Positions 18,309 to 26,959 of a stretch of DNA of 54,558 nt are shown one piece after another (position 1 is the stretch's first letter; the number at the start of each line of letters is the position of its first letter). Origin of the DNA: Nitrosovibrio sp. Nv4 (GTDB lineage Bacteria; Pseudomonadota; Gammaproteobacteria; Burkholderiales; Nitrosomonadaceae). The notes beneath the pieces are model-generated. The model was not told where the DNA came from. It was given only the letters and a program-made list of their open reading frames with translations, and searched no databases. Where the stretch lies: the NCBI RefSeq assembly GCF_900215485.1, contig NZ_OCMZ01000003.1, forward strand, positions 1-54,558. Direction: 5' to 3'. Position numbers and translations under genes: made by a program.

Positions 18309-20842
18309 GCCGCGACTCTATAATCGTTAAGGGTCAGACCTTTCATCGCCAGCCATTCCGTGACCCAAGCCTCTCCATGCTTGGCTTCCAGCCGCTTGAT
18401 GGCCTCAATTGAATCCTTGTCAGTGCTGCCGACGAAAGCGAGCGCCAGGGGACCCAAGGCAAGCTCGTACTGGCGCCGGCCCATTTCTGAAACATAGTAG
18501 TAATGCTTCTTTTGCACGGCAGTTGCCAGAATTTCTATCTGCCGGGTGTTCAAACCCATTCGCCGATAGAGTGCTGCCGTATCTTCATCGCGGGCATACA
18601 CATTAGGCAGGAAAATCTTGGTGGCGGTAGATTCCACAATAACGTCGAGAATCCCGGAATTAGCCGCATCGGCCAGGCTTTGGGTTGCCATCACGACCAT
18701 GCAATTTGCCTTACGCATCACCTTGAGCCATTCCCGTATCTTTGCCCTGAAAACGGGATGCCCCAGCATGGTCCAGGCTTCATCCAGAATGATCATCGCG
18801 GGCTGGCCCTTGAGCGAGAGTTCGATGCGGCGGAAGAGGTAAAGCAGCACTGGTAACGCAAACTTGTCGCCCAGGTTCATGAGTTCCTGGATTTCAAAAA
18901 CGGTAAAATCGGAGAGCGACAAGCCATCCTCTTCGGCATCCAGCAAATGCCCCATGCTGCCATCTATAGTGTAAATATGCAGCGCTTCCCGCACTGCATC
19001 GTCCTGGATTTTCGTATGCAAATCCGACAGGGTTTTGGAGTGGGTTTCATGCATGCTGGTAATTGCTTTCGCAATCTCGTTGCGCTGGTTCGGCGTGGTA
19101 CTCAAGCCATTTAGCGCAAGCAGAGCATCCACCCATTCCATTGCCCAAGCCCGGTCTCCCTTCGTTTCGAGAAACTGCAAGGGGCAAAAGGAAAGTCTTT
19201 CTTCATCGCCCGCGATAATGAAGTGCTTCCCGCCAGTTGCTTTCGCAAGCGGGTACATCGACATCCCGAAATCAAAGACATGTAGCGACATGCCCTGGTA
19301 TCGGCGAGCTTGCGCCGCTATCACGCCAAGCTTGGTAGACTTGCCTGATCCGGTCGGACCGAAGACAAAGGCATGTCCCACGTCGCGCACATGCAAGTTG
19401 AGGCGGAATGGGGTTGCCCCATGCGTGATGCAGTGCATGAGCGCCGGGGAGCTTGGCGGGTACATCGGGCACGGCGCTTCATTCAACCCCGTCCAAATCG
19501 TGCTGGTCGGCAGTAGGTCGGCGAGATTCATGGTGTTCATGAGCGGACGGCGCACATTCTCGACGCCGTGACCCGGCAGGCTTCCGATGTACGCATCCAT
19601 CGTATTGATCGTCTCAATGCGGGCCGTGAACCCCAAAGCGTTGATGGCCTTTTCGAGGGTACGTGCCGATGTTTCCAGTTGGGCGCGGTCTTCGTCCATC
19701 AGCACTACCACACTGGTGTAATAACCTTGCGCGACCAAGCCGCTGCTGACTTCCGCTATTGCGGCTTCCGCATCCGCGACCATGGACATCGCATCCTGAT
19801 CGACGACGCCGATGTGTGTATTGAAAACCTGGTCGAAGAAGCCGCGGATCTTCTGCCGCCATTTCTTTCGAAATTTTTCAAGATGGGCAATAGCTTCGTG
19901 CTCGTCCATAAAGATGAAACGGCTGGACCAGCGGTACTCGCTCGGCAATTCCGCCAAGGCAGTCAGGATGCCGGGATACGATTCAGTCGGGAACCCTTCG
20001 ATGGCGACGACCTGGATAAACTTGCGACCGATTTTGGGTACCACACCGGCCCAAAGTTCCTGTCCTCCGATCAGCATATCCAGGTACATGGGGTTGGTCG
20101 GCAGCTGCACCGGATGATTGATGCCGGTCACGCAAAATTGCAGCCAGCTTAGGAATTCGTCATGGGTTGCCTCAACCCCGTTTTCCCCCATGATTCTGTT
20201 GCCTTGCAGCTTTTTGAGCGTCAGGCCGGCTGACAGCCGTGATTCGATGTTGCGGCAATCGCGCTTGAAATGCTCGATGAGCGCCCCGGTATGCGCTTTA
20301 TGATCGGGCTGCGCGCTATCGTCATCGAACATTAGCTCGACGAATTTACGCTGGGCCAGCGATGGTGGAAACCAGGTCAGGGTCAGTACAAAATAACCCT
20401 CGTACATCGTGCCAATGTTCTCGAACAGCTGCCGGCGTTCTTCGTCGATAGCCGCCGATACAGGGTCGGGAAAATGCGACAGCCCCCGGTCGGGATAATG
20501 GGGCGCCGGACGCCGCACCGCATCTACATGGATCATCCAGCCATTGCCGAGATTGGATAGCGCTTGATTAATCCGAAACGAAACAAGATTACGCTGCTCA
20601 TCCGTTGCGCTGGCATTATCCTCTCCGCGATATAGCCAAGCAGCCATAAAGGAACCGTTTTTGCCGACGATCACCCCATCATCAACCATGGCCGCATAAA
20701 TCAATAAGTCGGCCAGCCCGGCATCCTTAGCGCGATGCTTTTTCAGTTTGCGTTCAGCACCCGCCGCATCGAGTCTGGAAAACAGAACCGTCAGAAATAC
20801 GATGCCGACACTCGCTATCACGACAGTCACAAATGCGATCAT
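18305..20842 (-). CDS. trbE: TrbE/VirB4-like ATPase of the mating channel
   Basis: 845 aa, the usual size of TrbE. N-terminal hydrophobic helix (MIAFVTVVIASVGIVFLTVLFSRL), VirB4/CagE domain, and a C-terminal ATPase with Walker A GPTGSGKSTKLGV and Walker B MIILDEAWTMLGHP, then motif VVMATQSLADA. VirB4 ATPases power pilus biogenesis and substrate transfer. The start at ATG 20842 is chosen because AGGAG lies upstream and it overlaps the trbD stop as ATGA; the longer in-frame reading to 21202 runs across all of trbD and is rejected. Confidence 0.95.
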   Translation of the reverse strand: MIAFVTVVIASVGIVFLTVLFSRLDAAGAERKLKKHRAKDAGLADLLIYAAMVDDGVIVGKNGSFMAAWLYRGEDNASATDEQRNLVSFRINQALSNLGNGWMIHVDAVRRPAPHYPDRGLSHFPDPVSAAIDEERRQLFENIGTMYEGYFVLTLTWFPPSLAQRKFVELMFDDDSAQPDHKAHTGALIEHFKRDCRNIESRLSAGLTLKKLQGNRIMGENGVEATHDEFLSWLQFCVTGINHPVQLPTNPMYLDMLIGGQELWAGVVPKIGRKFIQVVAIEGFPTESYPGILTALAELPSEYRWSSRFIFMDEHEAIAHLEKFRKKWRQKIRGFFDQVFNTHIGVVDQDAMSMVADAEAAIAEVSSGLVAQGYYTSVVVLMDEDRAQLETSARTLEKAINALGFTARIETINTMDAYIGSLPGHGVENVRRPLMNTMNLADLLPTSTIWTGLNEAPCPMYPPSSPALMHCITHGATPFRLNLHVRDVGHAFVFGPTGSGKSTKLGVIAAQARRYQGMSLHVFDFGMSMYPLAKATGGKHFIIAGDEERLSFCPLQFLETKGDRAWAMEWVDALLALNGLSTTPNQRNEIAKAITSMHETHSKTLSDLHTKIQDDAVREALHIYTIDGSMGHLLDAEEDGLSLSDFTVFEIQELMNLGDKFALPVLLYLFRRIELSLKGQPAMIILDEAWTMLGHPVFRAKIREWLKVMRKANCMVVMATQSLADAANSGILDVIVESTATKIFLPNVYARDEDTAALYRRMGLNTRQIEILATAVQKKHYYYVSEMGRRQYELALGPLALAFVGSTDKDSIEAIKRLEAKHGEAWVTEWLAMKGLTLNDYRVAA

Positions 20843-21150
20843 TTGTATTGTTTCTCCTGAGTGCGTGTGTTTTCCCGAAAAGGCGTCGCTCGCGCTGCGT
20901 AGTACGTCTTGTACCGCCGGTGCCGCAGATAAACGGGACGCATTTTTGGGTCGGACTTTGCCATAAGCCGCAGCAGGAACAAGGCGGAAATCCATAAAGC
21001 CGTTCCCACTATCGCGGCCCGGATCTCCTGGGCGTTGAAAACCAGCGCGAATGCCAGTAAACCCGAGAACATCACCAATTCTCGATCTCCGCCCATGAAA
21101 AGACTGTGGCGATTGCCGATCCTGCGTATAGGTATCTTGCGAAGCGCCAT
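20839..21150 (-). CDS. trbD: TrbD/VirB3-like inner-membrane protein
   Basis: 103 aa. It starts MALRKIPIRRIGNRHSLFMGGDREL, a pattern well conserved in TrbD, and has two hydrophobic helices (LVMFSGLLAFALVF and AAIVGTALWISALFLLRLM) followed by a basic tail with YLRHRRYKTYYAARATPF. VirB3-type proteins are small inner-membrane partners of the VirB4 ATPase, here TrbE, with which it is overlapped by 4 nt. Confidence 0.93.
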   Translation of the reverse strand: MALRKIPIRRIGNRHSLFMGGDRELVMFSGLLAFALVFNAQEIRAAIVGTALWISALFLLRLMAKSDPKMRPVYLRHRRYKTYYAARATPFRENTRTQEKQYK

Positions 21151-21155
21151 GATGA

Positions 21156-21545
21156 TCAGCCGCGTGCTGTTGCGCCCTGCCCTGCTTGATAAACATCCTC
21201 AAGCGTGGCGATTTCCGCTCCGCGCCCGAAAAAATTCGACATCATATTTTGCGCGCCGACCAACAAGGCCAGGACCAGTACGATAAAGATCAATGTCCGA
21301 AAGAATCCTCCCAAGTCACCCCCCATTATCAGGACGCCGCCTGCAACCACGATTCCGATTATGGACAGCGTAAAAGCCACTGGCCCCGTCACCGAATTGC
21401 GCAGGTTGACCAACCAGCTCTCATACGGCAGCGTGCCCCCTACCCCTTCCGATGCCAAGGCGTATTCCGGCGACAACATCCACACAACCAGGAGCAACAG
21501 CGCAACGCACAACCATTCATTCGACCTCAAAACATCCCTGACCAT
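21156..21545 (-). CDS. trbC: TrbC/VirB2-like pilin precursor, predicted cyclic
   Basis: 129 aa prepilin. Signal peptide ending ...YALA, then [14 protein letters not shown], two hydrophobic helices ([21 protein letters not shown] and [15 protein letters not shown]), then FFGRG-AEIA. In RP4 the mature TrbC runs from Ser37 to Gly114 (78 residues), with a terminal AEIA removed and the ends joined by TraF. Here the matching Ser32 and Gly109 are also exactly 78 residues apart and the AEIA leaving group is intact, so a head-to-tail cyclic pilin is predicted. The required TraF peptidase is present at 36146-36670. Confidence 0.95.
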   Translation of the reverse strand: MVRDVLRSNEWLCVALLLLVVWMLSPEYALASEGVGGTLPYESWLVNLRNSVTGPVAFTLSIIGIVVAGGVLIMGGDLGGFFRTLIFIVLVLALLVGAQNMMSNFFGRGAEIATLEDVYQAGQGATARG

Positions 21546-21548
21546 GAA

Positions 21549-22514
21549 CTACTCCTCTAGGGTTTTAATTAAGTAACGGCCTGCTTCATACCCGCCAATT
21601 TCGATGATTTCTTCGACTCGACGGCCCTCCGGTGTCCGCGCGATATGGACGATGAGATGTACCGCATCGCCTATCAGCGGTTCAATGGGTTTGGGTGAAT
21701 CAGGATGCATGCTGATCAGCATTGCGAGCCTCGATAATCCGGCCCTTGCATCATTTGCGTGAAGTGTGGCGACTCCGCCTTCATGACCTGTATTCCACGC
21801 CATCAGGAGGTCAAGCGCCTCCGGGCCGCGCACTTCCCCGACAATAATACGATCAGGGCGCATGCGCAGCGTAGTGCGCAAGAGCTTTGTCATGCTGACT
21901 TCAGCAGATGTGTGGTATTGAATGTAGTTTTTGGCGGTGCACTGAATTTCGCCTGTATCCTCAATGATGACAATGCGAACGTCAGGCTCGATTTCAACGA
22001 TATAAGCAAGAATGGCGTTAACCAGCGTGGTCTTGCCAGATCCCGTGCCGCCGATTACGAGGATATCCCTTCGCCGTGTAGTCGCGTCTTTAATGCGTTC
22101 GCATTGCGCGCTCGTCATAATCCCGACGGCAACGTACTCGTCCAGCGTGAATACTGACACGGCTTTTTTGCGGATGGCAAAAACGACTTCGGACACCACC
22201 GGGGGAACCTGGCCGGCGAATCGGGAACCGTCCAGGGGAAATTCGCATTCCAGTGTGGGGTTGCTACGGGTAAGTTCGCGGCCATGATAGCCGGCTACGG
22301 TCTTGACAATTCCCCGGGCCTTGGCAGCGGGCATCATGCCGATGCAACGCATGGGCTCGCCCAAGCGCTCCTGCCAAAGCTTGCCATCCGCGTTAAGCAT
22401 GATCTCGACTGTTCTCGGATCATGCAACACCCCTAAAAATTCAGGACCTAGTTCACGCTCCAGCGTGCCCTTGGCGCGGGTCTTGATCGTTGAAATATCC
22501 TCTGTCACTTTCAC
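21549..22514 (-). CDS. trbB: TrbB/VirB11-like traffic ATPase
   Basis: 321 aa hexameric secretion ATPase. Walker A GGTGSGKTTLVNAILAYI, Asp box VRIVIIEDTGEIQC, Walker B TTLRMRPDRIIVGEVRGPEALDLL and His box NTGHEGGVATLHANDARAGL are all in place. It starts with GTG at 22514 (MKVTEDIS) with a poor ribosome binding site; the family N-terminus (LEREL....L.D..V.EIMLN.DG) is intact from there. First gene of the trb operon; 160 bp separate it from the trbA-like regulator, the likely site of a trb promoter. Confidence 0.95.
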   Translation of the reverse strand: MKVTEDISTIKTRAKGTLERELGPEFLGVLHDPRTVEIMLNADGKLWQERLGEPMRCIGMMPAAKARGIVKTVAGYHGRELTRSNPTLECEFPLDGSRFAGQVPPVVSEVVFAIRKKAVSVFTLDEYVAVGIMTSAQCERIKDATTRRRDILVIGGTGSGKTTLVNAILAYIVEIEPDVRIVIIEDTGEIQCTAKNYIQYHTSAEVSMTKLLRTTLRMRPDRIIVGEVRGPEALDLLMAWNTGHEGGVATLHANDARAGLSRLAMLISMHPDSPKPIEPLIGDAVHLIVHIARTPEGRRVEEIIEIGGYEAGRYLIKTLEE

Positions 22515-22675
22515 CCGTTTTCCAGAATCGAAGACTAGTATTTAATGACATAATACGATATATTGTATCTCGTATCTTTGCAATACTAATCTTTATTCCA
22601 CAGAGCGGCTGAGGATATTCTGTAATTACACTTTATGCAAGGGTATATTTGAAAATTCAGAAGAGAACCGGGACA

Positions 22676-23086
22676 CTAGTATTCTAGAAATTTCTTTCTT
22701 CTAGCTTCTTTTATTTCCCGTATCTTTCTTTTGTTAGCCTCGTCCCATGACTTTACCTGGTACGCCTGGAAACTTGTCAACACCGCCGAGACACGCTCAA
22801 AACCTGGGGGCAAGCTTCTTGGCGCCTTTCCCCCTGCTAGCGCATCAAGGGATTCGCGATCGAGGTCCGTAGACTCTAGCAATACCGGCAATGCGGTATC
22901 CAGCGCTTTGGCGATAGCTTCCATAGTTGCCAACGAGGGGTTGGCTTTCGCATTCGCAAGAGCGGAGACGAAAGCCGTGGATATCCCGGAGCGAGCTGCA
23001 AGCTCTTCTTGCGTCATGCCACGTTCATCAAGTATGCGAAGAATATTTGTGAAAAAGATTTGATGGTAAAAAGATGATCTGGGCAT
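22676..23086 (-). CDS. trbA: Helix-turn-helix regulator, TrbA-like
   Basis: 136 aa. An N-terminal XRE-type helix-turn-helix is clear (NILRILDERGMTQEELAARSGISTAFVSALANAKANPSLATMEAIAKALD). The C-terminal part (APRSLPPGFERVSAVLTSFQAYQVKSWDEANKRKI) is conserved in plasmid regulators I associate with TrbA. Its position, directly upstream of trbB on the same strand and divergent from the replication gene, matches RP4, where TrbA represses trb and tra promoters. A KorB operator lies 19 bp upstream of its start (23105-23117). The trbA name rests on domain plus position. Confidence 0.7.
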   Translation of the reverse strand: MPRSSFYHQIFFTNILRILDERGMTQEELAARSGISTAFVSALANAKANPSLATMEAIAKALDTALPVLLESTDLDRESLDALAGGKAPRSLPPGFERVSAVLTSFQAYQVKSWDEANKRKIREIKEARRKKFLEY

Positions 23087-23104
23087 GAGCTTGGGTGTGA
23101 GGAA

Positions 23105-23117
23105 TTTAGCGGCTAAA
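23105..23117. promoter_or_regulatory. KorB operator (OB), trbA/repA intergenic copy
   Basis: TTTAGCGGCTAAA is an exact match to the RK2 KorB operator consensus TTTAGCSGCTAAA. It lies between the divergent trbA-like gene and repA, the same place as an OB in the RK2 trfA/trbA region. The korB gene of this plasmid is at 26956-27945, so coordinated repression of replication and transfer promoters is likely. Confidence 0.88.
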
Positions 23118-23410
23118 CACTTACTTTTTTAATTGTTTTTACAAAGGAGAGGCCTTTTGAGTTGGGAGCTTATGTTTATTGTTGCTGACATGTCAACATA
23201 GCGTTAACGTTAATATTTTTATGTCTTTCAAGTTGAATGCTAGTGCTTCTTTAAAGTTAACAACTATGACTCCTCGTTCTATTTATCGTAGAAAATAACC
23301 TTTAATTATAATAATTACGTCTTTCCGTTTTGTTTTCCGGTTAGAATTAAACATGCGTCTCCCCATTGAAATCATTACGAAATTATTTAAGCTTGGCGAT
23401 TTGTAAATAA

Positions 23411-24436
23411 ATGGAAGATAAACTAAATACGCGTAAATCCACTAAACCCGAAACACCGGTCGAGATCGATTACCGAAAAGGTACCGTGCCAGGTTGGGTT
23501 AGAGAAGCCATCGAAACTCACTTTGCAATTGAGGCTGAGGATGCAAAGAGTGCTGGCGCTCTCGGTTTCATGGCTCGGGCATTGGTGATTGCGACGATGC
23601 CCTACAAAGACCCGAAAGCCGACGTTTTTAAGCGCGAGAACGGGGATTTTCGCCTACGCATCGTGGCCGGATATGAGGGAGGTGTACCGTTCGGTATTTA
23701 TCCGCGTTTGCTCATGTCGTGGGTGGCTACTGAAGCGGTTCGAACACAATCCCCGACAATCGAACTGGGAGACTCGCTTTCGCTCTTCCTCCGGGATGTA
23801 CTAGATCTGAAACGAGGTGGCGGTGTACGCGGTTCAAGTACTCGCGTTGCCGAACAGATGAAGCGCCTTTTCGGCTCGCTTATCACGGCTCAATACACTG
23901 GCGGCATGAGTGAGCGTGGTTTTGTTATCCGTAATGTCATGATTGCCGAAAGCCTCGATTTTCACGAGGATGATCTTCAACTCGCACCACCAGCTCACAA
24001 TGACACTGCATTGAGTCCGGACAAGGATAAGCTTTGGACTCCGCAAAAACTTGAGGTCGCTGGAACCTGGCGAAGCAAAGTGCGGCTCTCAGACAGATTT
24101 TTCCAAGAGTGCATTTCCAAACCCGTACCCATCGATTTGCGCGCATACAAAGCATTACGTGGTTCTCCACTGGCGATGGACGTATACACTTGGCTTACTT
24201 ACCGTATGAGCTATACGGATCGACGCAGCAGGCCAATTCCTTGGGAAGCGCTGATGGGGCAATTCGGAAGTAACTACCACACCGAGCGCGCTGTTCGGGA
24301 TTTTCAGCGTGCGTTTACCAAGGCCTTGCGAGCTGTCCAGGTCGTTTACCCGCGAGCAAATGTCCAATTAGCCGATAACGGCATTGTCTTGATTCCCTCT
24401 CCGCCACACGTCGCGCGACAAACTGCGCTTTTCTAA
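23411..24436 (+). CDS. repA: RepA plasmid replication initiator
   Basis: 341 aa. The central and C-terminal parts match plasmid-encoded RepA (RepA_C type): FGIYPRLLMSWVATEAVRTQSP, LGDSLSLFLRDVLDLKRGGGVRGSSTRVAEQMKRLFGS, VRLSDRFFQECISKPVPIDLRAYKAL, and SPLAMDVYTWLTYRMSYTDR. Such proteins bind iterons and DnaA to open the origin. The iterons and DnaA boxes lie directly after the gene (24440-24666), within the expected arrangement. There is no strong ribosome binding site in front of ATG 23411. It is not a TrfA, although the rest of the backbone is IncP-like. Confidence 0.9.
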   Translation: MEDKLNTRKSTKPETPVEIDYRKGTVPGWVREAIETHFAIEAEDAKSAGALGFMARALVIATMPYKDPKADVFKRENGDFRLRIVAGYEGGVPFGIYPRLLMSWVATEAVRTQSPTIELGDSLSLFLRDVLDLKRGGGVRGSSTRVAEQMKRLFGSLITAQYTGGMSERGFVIRNVMIAESLDFHEDDLQLAPPAHNDTALSPDKDKLWTPQKLEVAGTWRSKVRLSDRFFQECISKPVPIDLRAYKALRGSPLAMDVYTWLTYRMSYTDRRSRPIPWEALMGQFGSNYHTERAVRDFQRAFTKALRAVQVVYPRANVQLADNGIVLIPSPPHVARQTALF

Positions 24437-24439
24437 GGG

Positions 24440-24666
24440 GTGATGAACAACTCCCAACAGTCCTTTATTAACAAAAAATGGGAGTTGTTCATCACTGTTC
24501 GATGTGCATAAGTTTGTGGATAACAAAATTTATCCGTGATGAACAACTCCCACCCGTTTTTACTTTATAAATTAGTTGCTTAATCATTTTATCCACAAAA
24601 ACCGGTGATGAACAACTCCCAGTCAGCGTGATGAACAACTCCCAAATGTGTGATGAACAACTCCCA
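24440..24666. other. Iteron-type replication origin (oriV)
   Basis: Six exact copies of GTGATGAACAACTCCCA: forward at 24440-24456, 24536-24552, 24605-24621, 24628-24644 and 24650-24666, and one inverted at 24479-24495. The last three are spaced 23 and 22 bp apart, about two helical turns. The first forward copy and the inverted copy form a 17-bp perfect inverted repeat around a 22-nt AT-rich spacer. Two perfect DnaA boxes (TTATCCACA) lie between them, at 24515-24523 (minus) and 24589-24597 (plus), next to AT-rich stretches. This is the expected RepA/DnaA origin directly downstream of repA. Confidence 0.92.
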
Positions 24667-24917
24667 CAATCAGGCGTGCAAAACCTCAGCAATAGCAATG
24701 TGCGTAAGCCTTTCCCCGCTTTTACTATCTGCCCCCCTGTATTTGCCTTTAGGTTCTTTCCTCTATAAATCCTTGTAGTCCACCTATTATCTGTCCACAC
24801 ATCGGCTCTTACCTGTAAAACTTTTTTTTATTAATTAATGAAAAATCTTAAACCCGGTTTTAATAACCCTAACAAATAATCGGCCCTTACGGCTGTTCCA
24901 AACACCTAGCACAGTTG

Positions 24918-25250
24918 CTGCTGTCACTGACCACGCCAACTGCTTTCCGCAGTGCGCTTTGCCTGTCATGGTCAGTGATCCGGCACCCTTCCGGCTGCCG
25001 GTCACATCCCCCGAAGATCTTCTACCGGGCATGCCCATTCCTGCCGCGTCTTCCCCCCAGCAAGGCCCCCCCAATCTCTGCGAGGGGGGACTTGTGGGGG
25101 GATTAACCAAAACGCAACAGGAAAGGCACTAGCTGCTTTTCCGTCTTAACCCCACCTATTCCCAACCCTTTTCCGTGAGGAAAAGGGCTATCCCCCACCC
25201 ATCCGCCCCAGGGCGGGGTGAAAAGGGTTCAAGCGAGAGGATGTGTTTAT
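24918..25250 (+). promoter_or_regulatory. Structured leader element, copy A (upstream of ssb)
   Basis: A dense set of stem-loops with a homologous copy at 38318-38655. Stems: CACTGACCA 24925-24933 with TGGTCAGTG 24969-24977; inside it ACTGC/GCAGT (24939-24953); CCCCCCAGCAAG 25053-25064 with CTTGTGGGGGG 25091-25101; CCCTTTTCC/GGAAAAGGG around a GTGA loop (25166-25187); CCGCC/GGCGG around CCAG (25203-25216); then AGCGAGAGGAT. The other copy keeps the same pairings with changed bases. It may be a single-strand DNA promoter active on the incoming strand, or a structured mRNA leader. A TATAAT at 25308-25313 is a conventional -10 for ssb downstream of it. Confidence 0.7.
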
Positions 25251-25366
25251 TGATCTCTCTTCTCAGCCGTACCTTGATATGCATTATGATGAATACTCTA
25301 TTCGTTATATAATGTTTCTGGCAAGGCTTTACTTTTATATTTTCTTAAACAAAAAGGAGTTTTTAA

Positions 25367-25765
25367 ATGGCCTCACTTAATAAAACGCAGATCATTGGTA
25401 ATCTTGGTGCTGATCCGGAAGTCCGCTATATGCCGGACGGTGGTAAAGTTGCTACGATCAGTATTGCAACCACCGAAACGTGGAAGGACGACAAGGGTAA
25501 CAAAAAACAACACACCGAATGGCACCGAGTTAGTTTGTTTCGGGGCTTAGCGGATATCGCGGAAAGCTATCTCAAGGAAGGCAAGCAAGTTTACATCGAG
25601 GGAAAACTTCGCACCCGGAAGTGGACCGATGATAATAATGTAGTCCGGTACTCCACGGAAATCATAGGCCGAGACATGAAAATGCTAGGAAAAAAGCCGG
25701 CAGACCTAGGCGAGTTGGATGATGACGACAAAGACAGCGGTTTCGCCGATGACGGGATTGAATAA
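25367..25765 (+). CDS. ssb: Single-stranded DNA-binding protein
   Basis: 132 aa with the OB-fold of [97 protein letters not shown]. It would coat single-stranded DNA during transfer and replication. The ATG has AAGGAG 8 nt upstream. The C-terminus is acidic ([17 protein letters not shown]) but lacks the usual DDDIPF tip that docks partner proteins, so it may not recruit host repair factors normally. It lies about 6 kb into the DNA that enters the recipient first and its template is the transferred strand, which suits early expression. Confidence 0.95.
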   Translation: MASLNKTQIIGNLGADPEVRYMPDGGKVATISIATTETWKDDKGNKKQHTEWHRVSLFRGLADIAESYLKEGKQVYIEGKLRTRKWTDDNNVVRYSTEIIGRDMKMLGKKPADLGELDDDDKDSGFADDGIE

Positions 25766-25780
25766 ACGGTAGCGACGCAC

Positions 25781-25804
25781 TAACCCGCACCCTGCTGCGG
25801 GTTA
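25781..25804. terminator. Inverted repeat after ssb
   Basis: TAACCCGCA, 6-nt loop, TGCGGGTTA, starting 15 bp after the ssb stop. The 9-bp stem is strong enough for a terminator, but the following GTATTTAC is only a weak T-run. A protein-binding site is the alternative. Confidence 0.5.
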
Positions 25805-25828
25805 GTATTTACAAGGTTAGATCAAGCT

Positions 25829-26137
25829 ATGGCCAAGATAATAATGCTTCCTTCGGCAAATAACCGCAGTGCTGCGGGAACATCGCCTATTGCCGTTAAT
25901 CTCATTCTACGATTTGTAAATTTTCTTGTTGTCACCGTTTGGGTGATTACCGTGTTTACCTGGCCGGTGCTGCGTTGGATCGGTGCGCTTGCTGTAACGC
26001 TACAAGGCTTTCGAATGCTCATTCTCTTTAGCGATAAAGGTGTTTTCCTCGACTGGATTTTTATAAATTACTTTCTCGGCTACGTTGCTTTGTATTGTTT
26101 TATTGCAATTTATCGCCCAGTACAATTTAGCCGCTAA
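25829..26137 (+). CDS. kleE: KleE-like small membrane protein
   Basis: 102 aa: a short cytoplasmic N-terminus, then hydrophobic helices (FVNFLVVTVWVITVFTWPVLRWIGAL and FLGYVALYCFIAIYRP). The order VVTVWV...WPVLRW....GFRML..F..KGV..DW.F...F...AL..F...Y.P resembles KleE, a stable-inheritance protein of IncP plasmids, and it sits upstream of incC-korB as in the RK2 central control region. The function of KleE is not well established. The KorB operator of incC overlaps its stop codon. Confidence 0.55.
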   Translation: MAKIIMLPSANNRSAAGTSPIAVNLILRFVNFLVVTVWVITVFTWPVLRWIGALAVTLQGFRMLILFSDKGVFLDWIFINYFLGYVALYCFIAIYRPVQFSR

Positions 26138-26138
26138 A
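26126..26138. promoter_or_regulatory. KorB operator (OB), incC-korB copy
   Basis: TTTAGCCGCTAAA, an exact OB consensus match. The symmetry extends to 17 bp (AATTTAGC C GCTAAATT, 26124-26140). It lies 42 bp upstream of the incC start, so KorB probably autoregulates its own operon, and the site may serve as a centromere-like sequence for IncC/KorB partition. Confidence 0.9.
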
Positions 26139-26179
26139 TTCTCGTACTTCTGTCTGTTACGGATTAAGGTTATAAAACA

Positions 26180-26959
26180 ATGAAAATATTGGTGGCAGCT
26201 AATCAAAAGGGTGGCGTAGGCAAGACGGCTGCATTGGTCCACCTGGCATTTAATTTCGTGGAACGCGGGCTAAAGGTCGCCGTTATTGACCTCGACACGC
26301 AAGGCAATGCTTCCTACACCTTGGCTGACTACCGTGGCGATGCCCTTGCCAGCGCGATGTTTGCCGAGAATTCACCGGAATGGTTACAAAATACGCCGCC
26401 GGAAACAGGATTATTATTGATTGCATCCGACCCTGGGTTGGCGAACCTGGAGCGATTATCGCTAGAGAATGCCCGAGCACGCTTTCAGACGAACATAGAA
26501 GTATTGCGCGAGACCCAATTCGATGTATGCTTAATAGATACAGCCCCATCAATGGGTATAGGATTGATGAGCGCACTTTATGTATCAGACTACGTCTTTT
26601 CACCAATTGAACTCGAAGCTTACAGCGTCCAGGGATTAACGAAGTTGCTGACAACGATCAGTCATGTGCGCAAGCACACCCCAGGCATGCCGCCAAATCC
26701 AAAGCTTCACTTTTTAGGCATGCTGCCTAGCAAAGTGGATTCAAGAAAGCCCCGGCAGGTCCGTAATCTTGCGGAACTGAAGGCCGCTTACCCCGATCTT
26801 CTGATTCCCTTCAGTATTGGCTTTCGTGACGGAATAGCAGAAGCCCTAGCCTCCGGGGTGCCAGTTTGGCATATAAAGACAACTGCGGCCCGGGAGGCAG
26901 CGAAAGAGACTCGTGCGGTAGCAGATTATATTTTTAAAAAGATGGAGCTTTCAGAATGA
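26180..26959 (+). CDS. incC: ParA-type partition ATPase, IncC-like
   Basis: 259 aa. Deviant Walker A ANQKGGVGKTAALVHLA, Walker A' AVIDLDTQGNASYTLAD and Walker B VCLIDTAPSMGIGLMSALYV identify a ParA ATPase. With the KorB-like ParB next to it, it corresponds to IncC of IncP plasmids, which acts with KorB in segregation and also strengthens KorB repression. The gene overlaps korB by 4 nt (ATGA). In RK2 the korA gene lies inside the start of incC in another frame; I do not see a KorA-like product here. Confidence 0.92.
   Translation: MKILVAANQKGGVGKTAALVHLAFNFVERGLKVAVIDLDTQGNASYTLADYRGDALASAMFAENSPEWLQNTPPETGLLLIASDPGLANLERLSLENARARFQTNIEVLRETQFDVCLIDTAPSMGIGLMSALYVSDYVFSPIELEAYSVQGLTKLLTTISHVRKHTPGMPPNPKLHFLGMLPSKVDSRKPRQVRNLAELKAAYPDLLIPFSIGFRDGIAEALASGVPVWHIKTTAAREAAKETRAVADYIFKKMELSE

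Noticed and set aside
18305..21202. 965-aa reading of trbE
   Set aside because: The first 120 residues run across all of trbD in another frame; ATG 20842 has a ribosome binding site and couples with the trbD stop.
26180..26959. A KorA gene nested in incC, as in RK2
   Set aside because: Other frames give no KorA-like helix-turn-helix product; a 76-codon plus-strand frame at 26380 is unlike KorA.
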